The notes under the pieces were generated by a model. That model was not told where the DNA came from. It did no database searches and saw only the letters and a program-made list of their open reading frames with translations. This document shows, one piece after another, positions 53,180-61,926 of a DNA stretch of 64,000 nucleotides. This stretch comes from Erythrobacter cryptus DSM 12079 (GTDB lineage Bacteria; Pseudomonadota; Alphaproteobacteria; Sphingomonadales; Sphingomonadaceae), in the NCBI RefSeq assembly GCF_000422985.1, contig NZ_KE383966.1, forward strand, positions 227,829 through 291,828, given 5' to 3'. Numbering within the stretch: the stretch's first letter is position 1; every line of letters begins with the position of its first letter. Position numbers and translations under genes: made by a program.

Positions 53180-53955
53180 CCGGCATCCACCCAGTAATTG
53201 TGCGCGGTGCAGAAGCGCGAATCATCGGCGGCCAGGAACAGCGCCATGGCGGCGATATCGGCGGGCTGGATGCGCCCATCGAGGCACTGGGCGGCGACGA
53301 TCTCGGCCTCGGCCTCGGGCGAATACCACTTCATCTGCCGCGGGGTCTGGACATTGCCGGGAATGATGGTGTTGACCCGGATGTTGTCGCGCCCCAGCTC
53401 GCGTGCGAGGCTGCGGGTCAGCCCCTCGATCGCAGCCTTGGCGGTCTGATAGACGACGAGGTCCTTGAGCCCCAGGTGCCAGCTGATGGAACCGAGGTTG
53501 ACGATCGATCCGCCCCCGGCGGCGCGCATCGCCGGCACCACCGCCTTGGCCGCAAAGAACTGGTGCTTCAGGTTCACCGCGATCCGCTCGTCCCAATAGG
53601 CCGGGGTCACCTCCTCGAAGCTGTGGCGATCATCATTGGCAGCGTTGTTGATGAGCACGTCGCAGCCGCCCAGATGGGCGATGAGCTTGCCGATCTTGTG
53701 CCCGTAATCGGCACAATCGGTGATATCGCAGCGGATGAAGTGGGGCGGAATATCGACATCGGCGAGTCGCCGGATCAGCTCCGCACTGGGATCTTCCTGG
53801 ATATCGACAAAGGCCACCGCCGCGCCCTGCCGCGCAAAGGCCTCAACCACCGCCTCGCCGATCCCCGATCCGCCGCCGCTCACGATCACCTTGCGCCCCA
53901 CGAGGCTCGGATAGATCGCGCTGTGCACGCCTGCGCTGCTTGAATGCGCCTTCAA
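53170..53955 (-). CDS. xylB: D-xylose 1-dehydrogenase (NAD+, SDR)
   Basis: 261 residues. The cofactor loop SGGGSGIG is at 26-33, catalytic Ser156 in GSISWHLGL and Tyr169-x-x-x-Lys173 in VYQTAKA. Segments NDDRH, YWDERIAVNL, GNVQTPRQMKWY, AAQCLDGRI and YWVDAGWR match Caulobacter XylB closely as I recall that sequence. It oxidises D-xylose to xylonolactone. The second gene of the operon, after xylX by 73 bases, and overlapping xylC. Confidence 0.95.
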   Translation of the reverse strand: MKAHSSSAGVHSAIYPSLVGRKVIVSGGGSGIGEAVVEAFARQGAAVAFVDIQEDPSAELIRRLADVDIPPHFIRCDITDCADYGHKIGKLIAHLGGCDVLINNAANDDRHSFEEVTPAYWDERIAVNLKHQFFAAKAVVPAMRAAGGGSIVNLGSISWHLGLKDLVVYQTAKAAIEGLTRSLARELGRDNIRVNTIIPGNVQTPRQMKWYSPEAEAEIVAAQCLDGRIQPADIAAMALFLAADDSRFCTAHNYWVDAGWR

Positions 53956-54028
53956 TTGCTGTCCCCATCCCTCAATCGCGGCCCGGATGATTGGTCACCG
54001 GCCCGCCGTGTCAATTCGTCATCTGCCG

Positions 54029-55153
54029 TCAGATCGCCGCGATCAGGCCGCGCTCGGCAAGGTTGCGGGCGAAGGCCGCGATCCCGATGATCCAGGGCGG
54101 CGCCTCGCGCGAGGTGGTCACCGTGTTGGTGAGCGTGCCGAGCCGGTCGGCGCGGATCGTCACCACATCGCCCGGCTTGTGGGTGAAGCCCGCGCCGGGC
54201 TGATCGCGATCCTGCGTCGGCGCGAACAGCGTGCCGCAGAACAGCACGAAGCCATCAGGATAGTGATGCTCTGAAAGGCACTGTGCCACCAGCTCGAGCG
54301 GATCGCGGCTGATCTCGGCCATGACGTTGCGCCCTTCGAGCCGATAGCCATCGGCGCCCTCGATGACGAGCTCGATCTCGGCCCGGCGCACGTCATCGAT
54401 GGTAAAGCCATCATCGAACAGGCGGATGAAGGGGCCGATCGCGCAGGAGGCGTTGTTGTCCTTGGCCTTGGACAGGAGCAGCGCCGAACGCCCCTCAAAA
54501 TCGCGCAGGTTGACATCATTGCCAAGCGTCGCGCCGAGCACCGCGCCGTGGGGATCGCACACCAGCACCACTTCGGGCTCGGGATTGTTCCAGTGCGAAT
54601 CCGAGCGCACCCCCACCATCGCCCCGGTGCCGACCGCCGAGAGCACCGGCGCCTTGGAGAAGATTTCCGCATCCGGCCCGATCGCCACCTCGAGATATTG
54701 CGACCACATGCCCTCGGCAATCAGGGCGGCCTTGAGCTGTTCGGCCGCGGCGCTGCCGGGCACCACGGCGCGGATCCCGGCGCCGATCTTGTCCTCGAGC
54801 TGGGCGCGGATTTCCGCGGCCCGGGCCGCATCGCCGCGGGCGCGCTCCTCGATCACGCGCTCGATCGCCGAGACCGCAAAGGTCACCCCGCTCGCCTTGA
54901 TCGCCTGGAGATCGATCGGGGCAAGCAGCTGCCAGCCCTCGGGCAGGCCCCGCTCGACCGGGCCGATCAGCGCGCCGCCGCGCAGCACCCGGCGCGCAAT
55001 CGCCCCGGATACGGTGGCCGCCTCGGCGGTGAGATCGTGGATCATGCCCTCGGCGATGGTGATCACGCAGGGGCCAGCGGGCGATTGTGCGCGCCCGATG
55101 AAATGGCCGTGCAGATAGTCCGCCGGCAGGCTGCTCAAAACATCAACGGCCAT
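54029..55153 (-). CDS. xylX: 2-keto-3-deoxy-D-xylonate dehydratase (FAH family)
   Basis: 374 residues of the fumarylacetoacetate hydrolase fold. Metal ligands are in HWNNPEPEVVLV (Glu192, Glu194) and GNDVNLRD (Asp213); AKDNNASCAIGPFIRLFDDG and FCGTLFAPTQDRDQPGAGFTHKPGD are typical of the sugar-acid subfamily. It converts 2-keto-3-deoxyxylonate to 2-oxoglutarate semialdehyde, which the dehydrogenase at 24321 oxidises. The first gene of the five-gene minus-strand operon; the operator at 55176 lies 22 bases upstream and is shared with the divergent GH43 gene. Confidence 0.93.
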   Translation of the reverse strand: MAVDVLSSLPADYLHGHFIGRAQSPAGPCVITIAEGMIHDLTAEAATVSGAIARRVLRGGALIGPVERGLPEGWQLLAPIDLQAIKASGVTFAVSAIERVIEERARGDAARAAEIRAQLEDKIGAGIRAVVPGSAAAEQLKAALIAEGMWSQYLEVAIGPDAEIFSKAPVLSAVGTGAMVGVRSDSHWNNPEPEVVLVCDPHGAVLGATLGNDVNLRDFEGRSALLLSKAKDNNASCAIGPFIRLFDDGFTIDDVRRAEIELVIEGADGYRLEGRNVMAEISRDPLELVAQCLSEHHYPDGFVLFCGTLFAPTQDRDQPGAGFTHKPGDVVTIRADRLGTLTNTVTTSREAPPWIIGIAAFARNLAERGLIAAI

Positions 55154-55175
55154 TGCTGGCTCTTGCCCTCCTCTC

Positions 55176-55189
55176 TGATAGCGCTACCA
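55176..55189. promoter_or_regulatory. LacI-type operator 4 (xylX / GH43 divergent promoter)
   Basis: TGATAGCGCTACCA with palindromic core TAGCGCTA, in the 96-base gap between the two divergent genes. Confidence 0.87.
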
Positions 55190-55249
55190 TAAACAGGCAA
55201 TCACGGGCCGGCAAGCCCCAAGCACAAGGCAAATTTCGGGAGGACGCAG

Positions 55250-56902
55250 ATGCGGATGGGATGGGCGATGAAGGTGGGGGTGGCAGCGGCGGTGCTGGGG
55301 CTGCCATCGGCAGCAAGCGCGGGCGGCTCCGCGGCCCGGTTCGACTATCTTGCCTACGAATCGCTCGAGCCTGCCCAGCCGCTGGGCGAGGGCACTTACC
55401 GCAATCCGGTGATCCCGGGCTTTCACCCCGATCCTTCAATCGTGCGCGTGGGCAAGGATTTCTATGCCGTCACCTCCACCTTCAGCTGGTTTCCAGGCCT
55501 GCCGATCTTCCACAGCACCGATCTCGTCAACTGGCGGGTGATCGGCAATGCCATTGATCGGCCGGGCCAGCTCGATTTCAGCGGGCTGGGCACCAATCGC
55601 GGGCTCTTTGCCCCGGCGATCACTCATCATCAGGGCAGGTTCTGGATCGTCAACACCTGCATCGATTGCGGCGGCAATTTCGTCATCACCGCCGACGATC
55701 CGGCCGGGCCGTGGAGCGATCCCAAATGGCTCGATTTCGGCGGGATCGACCCGTCGCTGTTCTTCGATGCGGATGGCAGCGCCTGGATCGTCTATAATGA
55801 TGCGCCCCCGGGTCCGCCGCGCTATGAGGGCCACCGCGCCCTGTGGCTCCAGCGCTTCGATCCCGAGGCCATGCAGGTGCTGCCCGAGCGCACCCTGCTG
55901 GTCGATGGCGGGGTCGATCCCAAGGCCAACCCGATCTGGGCCGAAGGGCCGCATATCTACAAGGTTGGCGGGTGGTATTATCTGCTCGCGGCCGAGGGCG
56001 GCACGGCAGACCAGCATTCGCAGACGATCTACCGCGCGCGCAAGATCACCGGGCCCTATGTGCCGGGGCCGTTCAACCCGATCCTCACCCAGCGCGATCT
56101 GCCGCCCAGCCGTCCCGACCGCATCGAGGCGACCGGCCATGCCGATATTGTCCAGCTCGATGATGGCACGTGGTGGGGGCTGTTCCTTGCGACCAGGCCC
56201 TTTGCCGGGCAATCGACGCTGATGGGGCGCGAGACCTTCTTGCTGCCGCTGCGCTGGAAGGATGGCTGGCCGCGCTTTCTCGATCGCGGCGAGCCGGTGC
56301 CGCTGGTGCTGGAGCGCCCGCGCCTGCCGCAGTCCGCGCCTTCGGCATGGGACAGCTGGCGCGAGGAGTTCGATGGTCCGCTCGGCCCGGAATGGATCGG
56401 CCTGCGCACCCCCGGGCCGCGTGCGCTGATCGCAACGGATGACGGGGCGCTGCGGGTCGCGGCGGGCAGCGCCGCGGCGGGCAGCCTGGGCAAGCCGGCC
56501 TTCATCGGCCGGCGCTTGCGCCACCACCGCGCCGCCTTTGTCACCCGGTTCGCCTTCGCGCCCGAGCGGCGGGGGGATTTTGCCGGGTTGCTCGCCTTCA
56601 TGGACGAGCACCACTTTCTCGCCGCCGGCAAGGAGGGCGCGCGCCTGGTGGTGCGTCTGCGCAAGGCCGCGGGCGAGAGCGCGCAGGGCGAGATCATCGC
56701 CCAAGCGCCGCTCACCACCCCCGGCCCGATCGAATTGCGGCTCGAACTTGATGGCGGCACGGCCCGGGTGCTGTGGCGCGCCGACGCCTCAGCCGCCTGG
56801 CAGGCCCTCGGTGGGCCGATCGATGTTGAACCGCTTGCCTCGGTTCATGCCGGGTTGTTCACCGGGCTGGTGGTTGGCCCCTATGCCCATGCCTCTGGCT
56901 GA
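55250..56902 (+). CDS. GH43 beta-xylosidase with C-terminal beta-sandwich
   Basis: 550 residues. Signal peptide MRMGWAMKVGVAAAVLGLPS with cut near SAGG. Catalytic residues: Asp61 in GFHPDPSIV, Asp167 in FGGIDPSLFF and Glu232 in WAEGPHIYK. A concanavalin-like C-terminal domain begins around residue 370 (EEFDGPLGPEWIGLRTPG), as in beta-xylosidases of the XynB3 type. It would release xylose from xylo-oligosaccharides in the periplasm. RBS GGGAGG is upstream of ATG 55250. A single-gene unit under operator 4. Confidence 0.92.
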   Translation: MRMGWAMKVGVAAAVLGLPSAASAGGSAARFDYLAYESLEPAQPLGEGTYRNPVIPGFHPDPSIVRVGKDFYAVTSTFSWFPGLPIFHSTDLVNWRVIGNAIDRPGQLDFSGLGTNRGLFAPAITHHQGRFWIVNTCIDCGGNFVITADDPAGPWSDPKWLDFGGIDPSLFFDADGSAWIVYNDAPPGPPRYEGHRALWLQRFDPEAMQVLPERTLLVDGGVDPKANPIWAEGPHIYKVGGWYYLLAAEGGTADQHSQTIYRARKITGPYVPGPFNPILTQRDLPPSRPDRIEATGHADIVQLDDGTWWGLFLATRPFAGQSTLMGRETFLLPLRWKDGWPRFLDRGEPVPLVLERPRLPQSAPSAWDSWREEFDGPLGPEWIGLRTPGPRALIATDDGALRVAAGSAAAGSLGKPAFIGRRLRHHRAAFVTRFAFAPERRGDFAGLLAFMDEHHFLAAGKEGARLVVRLRKAAGESAQGEIIAQAPLTTPGPIELRLELDGGTARVLWRADASAAWQALGGPIDVEPLASVHAGLFTGLVVGPYAHASG

Positions 56903-56923
56903 CAGGGCAGGCGAGGGGCGGCC

Positions 56924-58051
56924 TCAATTGGTCTTGAACACATAGACCGGGCCGATCTCCACGCTTTGCCTGGCCGCGGCGAAGTGGAGCGCCACCGCCG
57001 CATCGCCGGGGCCAAAGCCGCGGGTGGCGGTGAAGGGCAGATTGACCATCTGCCAGCGCTCGCCGATCTTGAAGACCTTGTCGCCAAAGCCCTCATAGGG
57101 CGGAAAGGCCCCCTGGATGCGGGCATAGATCAGCCCCTTGCCATCCTCGGTCTCGGCGCTGATGGTGCGCGCGATCACCGCCACGGTGAAGCTGTCGCCC
57201 TCGGAAATGGCGGTGGTGATCGGGATCGTGGTGCTCAGGTCCCAGCGGTTCTCGCCCACGGCATTGGTGGTGAAGCGGGTTGCCTTCTTGAGCCAGATCT
57301 CGGGCATGTCGAGATCCTGCCAGGTGCCCGCTGGGCCGCCGCTGCCCCAGCTGCGGTTGGTGGGATCGTTGACCAGCTGCCCCGCGCTGCGCAGCGCATC
57401 GGGCATCTCGATCGTGGCCGGGTCCTTGAGGCTGGGCTGCGGCGAGGTGGCGGCCAGATTGGCCTTGGCGGCGATGCTCGCGGCGTTCTTCACCACGATC
57501 GTCTGGCCGATTTCGAGCGTCTGGCGGGCGCCGGCGAGTTGCAGGGCGACGATCGCATCAGCGCGGCGGATGCGCTTGTCGGCACGAGCGCTGACCTCGT
57601 ACCACTCCCAGTCGCTGCCGATCAGCACATTGCTGTCACCAAAGCCGCCATAGGGGGCGGCGTTTTCCTGGAAGCGCACCCCGATGATGCCCTTGCCATC
57701 ACTGCGTTCGCTCGCCAGCGTGCGGGCATAGAAGCCCACCGTCACCTGCTCGCCCGGCTTGATCTCGCTCAGCAAGGGCACATTGGCAGCCACCGTGTAG
57801 GGAAAGGCGCCGCGCTCCTTGATGGTGAACACCCGCGCGGCACCGCCGCCGGGGATGTCCGCGGCCTGGCGCCCGGTGGTCTCGTAATTCTCGCCATAGC
57901 TGGTCCAGTCGATCCGGCTGGGATCGTTGATGAGATCGCCCGGCGTCTCGGCATCGAGGGCAGCCAGTTCGGGCGGCAGCTTGGCCGCCAGCGGGCCTGC
58001 GAGGGCCATGAGGGCGGCCCCGGCGAACAGAAGGATGCGGTTCGTGGTCAT
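56924..58051 (-). CDS. Secreted protein with two tandem beta-sandwich (carbohydrate-binding-like) repeats
   Basis: 375 residues with signal peptide (MTTNRILLFAGAALMALAGP, cut near LAA). The mature part is two related halves, about 35-198 and 220-375. Matching segments are GDLINDPSRIDW/GQLVNDPTNRSW, VTVGFYARTLASE/FTVAVIARTISAE, DGKGIIGVRFQE/DGKGLIYARIQG, YGGFGDSNVLIG/YEGFGDKVFKIG and LQLAGARQTLEIGQ/LHFAAARQSVEIGP. The strand pattern and exposed Trp residues recall carbohydrate-binding modules, as does the position after GH3 and GH5 genes. No enzyme motif is seen and I do not recognise the family. The start is ATG 58051 with GGGAG upstream. Last gene of the operon. Confidence 0.7.
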   Translation of the reverse strand: MTTNRILLFAGAALMALAGPLAAKLPPELAALDAETPGDLINDPSRIDWTSYGENYETTGRQAADIPGGGAARVFTIKERGAFPYTVAANVPLLSEIKPGEQVTVGFYARTLASERSDGKGIIGVRFQENAAPYGGFGDSNVLIGSDWEWYEVSARADKRIRRADAIVALQLAGARQTLEIGQTIVVKNAASIAAKANLAATSPQPSLKDPATIEMPDALRSAGQLVNDPTNRSWGSGGPAGTWQDLDMPEIWLKKATRFTTNAVGENRWDLSTTIPITTAISEGDSFTVAVIARTISAETEDGKGLIYARIQGAFPPYEGFGDKVFKIGERWQMVNLPFTATRGFGPGDAAVALHFAAARQSVEIGPVYVFKTN

Positions 58052-58070
58052 GCTGCTTGTCTCCCTGCGC

Positions 58071-59105
58071 TCACTCGCTTTCCTTGAGCCCCAGCGCGCC
58101 GCGTAAACCGGGCAGCCAGCGGCCCTTGTCAAGGTCATAGAAGGGGAAGGTGTTGGCATAGGCCCACACGCAGATGCCGATCCCGGTGGGGGCGAAGGCA
58201 TCGGTGATCATGCGGTGATACTTGACCCGGTCCGCCAGCGGGATGTGGCGATCAAAGGCGCCGACTTCGCCCATGAAGGGAACCCGCCCGGTGCGCGCCT
58301 TGAACGCCTCGATTGCCAGCACGTCGCGGGCCAGCTGCGCGGCATCCTCGGTGGTGGGAAAGGCGCGGCCCACCGGCGGGATGTCGGGCGCGGTCCATTC
58401 GGCGCCCTGGTGGGTGTAGGTGAAGGGATCGTAATAGTGGAAGGTGGGATAGACGTTGGGATCATCGGGCAGGGGCAGCGTTTCCAGCGACCTGATCCCG
58501 CTCCAGTTCTCGCCGCCGATGATCACCGCCCGGGTGGGGTGGAGCGCCCGCACCGCCTTGAGTGCCGGGGCGAGGGTGGCAAGCAGGTTGGTGTGGTTGA
58601 AGTTCTTGTGCGGCTCGTTCTCGAGCTCGAACCACAGCCTGTCCTCGGGATAGTCCTTGAAGCGCGCGGCGATCTGCTGCCACACCCCGCCGTGCCATTC
58701 GGCCACGGCGAGCGGGTCCTCATGGATCGGATCGAAATGGTGGCTGTTGAGGATGACGTTGAGCCCGGCGCCGAGCGCCCAGTCGACGATCTGCTGCACC
58801 CGGTCCATCCACTTGGGATCGACCGCGTAGGGCGGGGTGGAAAGCGACTTGTTGTCCCAGCGCACCGGCAGGCGCACGGTATCGAAGCCAGCGGCCTTGA
58901 TGCGCTCGAAATCGTCCTTGCGCGCCGGCCTGCCGCCCCAGGCGCCCTCACTCGGCGGCTCGAGCGTGTTGCCCATGTTGATGCAGGTGCCCACCGGCAG
59001 CGGCTTGGCCGGGGGCGCGCTCGGCGCAGTGGCCGCCATCGCCGGGGTGCCCGAGGTCAGAGCCAGCACCGCCGCAAGGGCCGTGGTGAGGATGCGCTGT
59101 GTCAT
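58071..59105 (-). CDS. GH5 endo-beta-glucanase (cellulase family)
   Basis: 344 residues with signal peptide (MTQRILTTALAAVLALTSGT, cut near MAATA). Barrel motifs: GTCINMGNTLEPPSEGAWGG, FDTVRLPVRW, NVILNSHHF, acid/base Glu in WFELENEPH, YPTFHYYDPFTYTHQ, and nucleophile Glu in PFMGEVGAF. It cuts beta-1,4-glucan, mannan or xyloglucan chains; the exact substrate cannot be read. The start MTQR has GGGGAG about 12 bases upstream; a longer start exists at 59126. Middle gene of a GH3-GH5-sandwich-protein operon, 62 bases after GH3. Confidence 0.9.
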   Translation of the reverse strand: MTQRILTTALAAVLALTSGTPAMAATAPSAPPAKPLPVGTCINMGNTLEPPSEGAWGGRPARKDDFERIKAAGFDTVRLPVRWDNKSLSTPPYAVDPKWMDRVQQIVDWALGAGLNVILNSHHFDPIHEDPLAVAEWHGGVWQQIAARFKDYPEDRLWFELENEPHKNFNHTNLLATLAPALKAVRALHPTRAVIIGGENWSGIRSLETLPLPDDPNVYPTFHYYDPFTYTHQGAEWTAPDIPPVGRAFPTTEDAAQLARDVLAIEAFKARTGRVPFMGEVGAFDRHIPLADRVKYHRMITDAFAPTGIGICVWAYANTFPFYDLDKGRWLPGLRGALGLKESE

Positions 59106-59167
59106 GCCAATCTTTCTCCCCTTCATCGGCCATTCGGCCCGTTGTTCTCCCACCAGAACGGCATTGC

Positions 59168-61684
59168 TCAGGTGCAGGGCAGCACGGTTTCGGCATCATT
59201 GCCCAGTCGCACCTCGGCAATGGCAAAGTCTGCCGGTCCCTCGGTCTCGATCACCATTGGGCGGGTGAGCGCCGTAAGGTCAGCGCCCTTGGCCGCGAGG
59301 CATTTGAGCGCAATGCCATAGCGCACGAAGCCCGGCCCGGCAGGCAGGCTGACGTTGAGGAAGCCCTTGCCGTTCTGCCCGCTCGCGCCGATCCGCATCC
59401 GCGCGGGCGCCTGCCACACCCGCAGCGTCACCAGCAGCTGCACATCGCCATTGGCCTCGCGGGCAAGATTGCGCGCTTCAAGATCGCCGAGCGCGATGCG
59501 CACGCTGCCCGAGGAAATGGCAAAGCGGCGCGCACCTTCCTGGACCTTGTGGTTTTCGGCCATCACCTGCACCCGCCCGTCGAGCATGGCCGCAGGCACG
59601 GTGGTGAGCCGGGTCTGCGGCGCATCGGCGGCGCCGCCAACCCACAGCGACCAGCGCGGCGCCGGCGTGCCGGCGGCAAACCAGGTGCGGCTGTCACCTT
59701 CAAGCGCGGCAAGATCAAGCTCGGGCAGGGGCGTCCAGTCGGCTTTGGCGCTGCGGTAATCAAGCCCATAGCCCAGCGGGAACAGTGCGCCCTCAGCCAT
59801 CTGGGTGGTGCGCGGCCAGGCTGCGGGCAGGCGGCCGGCAAAGTCGAAGCGCGCCTGGCCCGCCGCATCGCCCACCAGCACATCGGCGATGCCGCCGCCT
59901 TCGCTGCCCGGCAGCCAGGCGACCACGAAGGCATCGGCGAGGTTGAGCGCCGGGTTCACATAGAGCGGGCGTCCGGTGATCATCACCGCCACCACCGGGA
60001 TGCCCTCGGCCTTGAGGCGGCGCATGGTGGCGAAGGGGGCCATCAGTTCGGGATCGAGCGCGAGGGCAGCGCGATCTCCCTGGAACTCGGCATAGGGGGT
60101 CTCGCCAAAGACCACCACCGCGGCGTCGGGCCGCACCCCATAGCGCCCATCGGGGGCAAGCTCGGCCTGCCCGCCGCCCGCCTCGACCGCCGCGCGCAGC
60201 CCCTGCCAGATCGAGGTTGCCCCGGGGAAGTGGCGGTTGTCGATGCCCGTCCCCTGCCAGCTTAGCGTCCACCCCCCCGACTGGCGGGCGATATCATCGG
60301 CCCCGTCACCAGCCACCAGCAGCCGCCCGCCCGGGGCCAGCGGCAAGACGCCATTGTTCTTGAGCAGCACCAGCGATTTGCGCACCGCCTCGCGCGCCAC
60401 GGCGCGGTGTTCGGGCGCGCCCAGCAACTCCCACCGCCCCGACCAGGGGCGTTCGGACGGCTTGCCGGCGCTGAACAGGCCGAGCCGCGCCTTGACGCGC
60501 AGGATGCGCGCCACCGCATCATCAATCCGCGCCATAGGAAGTGTGCCGGCCCGGGCGCGGGCGAGGAGGTCGTGATAGACCGCCTTCCAGCTGTCGGGCG
60601 CCATGTACATGTCGATCCCCGCCAGCAGCGCCTCAGGGCAGGCCTCGTTGGTGCAGCCCGCGACCTGTCCGTGGGCGTTCCAGTCCGAGACCACGAAGCC
60701 GCCGAAATCCATGCGCTGCTTGAGCACGCCGGTCAGCAGCGAGTGGTTGCCGGTCATCTTGACCCCGTGCCAGCTTGAAAAGCTGGCCATCACCGTGGCG
60801 ACCCCCGCGGCGATTGCCGGGCCATAGGGCCGGCCGTGGATGTCGCGCAGCTTTTCCTCGCTGATCGAGCTGTCGCCCTGATCAACCCCGCCATCGGTGC
60901 CGCCATCGGCAAGGAAATGCTTGGTCGAGGCGATCACGTAAGGCCCGGAGAGGAGGTTGTCATTTTCGGGCGGGCCCTGCAGCCCGCGCACCATCGCCCC
61001 GACATAGGCGGCGACCAGTTCGGGATCGGAGGAATAGCCCTCATAGGCCCGGCCCCAGCGGAAATCCTGCGGCACCGCCACCGTGGGGGCGAAGGTCCAT
61101 TCCTGCCCGGTGACGCGGATTTCCCTGGCGGTGATGGCGCCGATCTTCTCCACCAGCGCCGGATCGCGCATGGCCCCAAGCCCGATATTGTGCGGGAAGA
61201 TGGTGGCACCGATGATGTTGGAATGGCCATGCACCGCATCGGTGCCCCAGATGATCGGGATGCCAACGCCGCCATCGGAGCGGTCGATCGAGGCAAGATA
61301 GAAGGCATCGGCGGCCTTGAGCCATTCGGGCGCGGGGGCAAGGTCGTTGCCATTGGGGCCCGAATTGCCACCGACGAGGATCGAGCCGAGCTTGTAGCGG
61401 CGCACGTCATCGGGCGTCACGCAGCACAGATCGGCCTGCACCAGCTGGCCGATCTTCTCCTCGATACTCATGCGGGAGATCAGCGCACCGACCAGCGCCT
61501 CGTGTTCAGGGTGCCTGGGCACGGGATAGGTATAGGCCGGCCAGAGCTCGGGGTGGGCCGTGCCCGCAGGCGCCGGCGCGGCTCCTTCGGCGGCGCCCGC
61601 CTTGAGCGGCGCGCCGGCAACCAGGGCGGCAAGCACAATGGCCGCGCCCGTGCACGCCCGCAAGGCGCCCGATGTGATTCTCAT
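59168..61684 (-). CDS. GH3 exo-beta-glucosidase (ExoP-like)
   Basis: 838 residues. Signal peptide (TGAAIVLAALVAGAPLKAGA). The barrel carries KHFLADGGTDGGVDQGDSSI and nucleophile Asp in GFVVSDWNAHGQV, the version seen in exo-1,3/1,4-beta-glucosidases rather than the SDY form of the other two GH3 proteins here. The sandwich domain and an extra C-terminal beta domain (WSLWVGGAADAPQTRLTTV) follow. With GH5 downstream it would finish breakdown of beta-glucans. GGGAGAGGG precedes ATG 61684. Two operator-like sites lie upstream. Confidence 0.92.
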   Translation of the reverse strand: MRITSGALRACTGAAIVLAALVAGAPLKAGAAEGAAPAPAGTAHPELWPAYTYPVPRHPEHEALVGALISRMSIEEKIGQLVQADLCCVTPDDVRRYKLGSILVGGNSGPNGNDLAPAPEWLKAADAFYLASIDRSDGGVGIPIIWGTDAVHGHSNIIGATIFPHNIGLGAMRDPALVEKIGAITAREIRVTGQEWTFAPTVAVPQDFRWGRAYEGYSSDPELVAAYVGAMVRGLQGPPENDNLLSGPYVIASTKHFLADGGTDGGVDQGDSSISEEKLRDIHGRPYGPAIAAGVATVMASFSSWHGVKMTGNHSLLTGVLKQRMDFGGFVVSDWNAHGQVAGCTNEACPEALLAGIDMYMAPDSWKAVYHDLLARARAGTLPMARIDDAVARILRVKARLGLFSAGKPSERPWSGRWELLGAPEHRAVAREAVRKSLVLLKNNGVLPLAPGGRLLVAGDGADDIARQSGGWTLSWQGTGIDNRHFPGATSIWQGLRAAVEAGGGQAELAPDGRYGVRPDAAVVVFGETPYAEFQGDRAALALDPELMAPFATMRRLKAEGIPVVAVMITGRPLYVNPALNLADAFVVAWLPGSEGGGIADVLVGDAAGQARFDFAGRLPAAWPRTTQMAEGALFPLGYGLDYRSAKADWTPLPELDLAALEGDSRTWFAAGTPAPRWSLWVGGAADAPQTRLTTVPAAMLDGRVQVMAENHKVQEGARRFAISSGSVRIALGDLEARNLAREANGDVQLLVTLRVWQAPARMRIGASGQNGKGFLNVSLPAGPGFVRYGIALKCLAAKGADLTALTRPMVIETEGPADFAIAEVRLGNDAETVLPCT

Positions 61685-61724
61685 GTCCCTCTCCCAAGGC
61701 GGCGATGCCCGTCTGCCTGCGTAT

Positions 61725-61738
61725 TGCTAACGCTAACA
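61725..61738. promoter_or_regulatory. LacI-type operator 5 (variant) before the GH3-GH5 operon
   Basis: TGCTAACGCTAACA: the right half matches the consensus, the left half deviates. 41 bases before the GH3 start codon. Confidence 0.55.
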
Positions 61739-61878
61739 TCAATCTTGGGAAATCTCGACCGCCAAGTCAATCAGCCGGCGCAGGTTTCGCCGCAGCCGAC
61801 GGGATTTTTACACTCAAATCATTCTCAAACAAAGATAGTGAGCGAGAAATGCCCGATGCGCGGGGAGGGACCCGGACA

Positions 61879-61892
61879 TGATAGCGATACCA
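61879..61892. promoter_or_regulatory. LacI-type operator 6 (variant), distal to the GH3-GH5 operon
   Basis: TGATAGCGATACCA, one base off the TAGCGCTA core. It lies 154 bp (centre to centre) from operator 5 in the same gap, so looping by a tetramer is possible. Confidence 0.55.
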
Positions 61893-61926
61893 TTGTGCCC
61901 AAGGCGAGTCGCCGTTCCGGCAGGCT

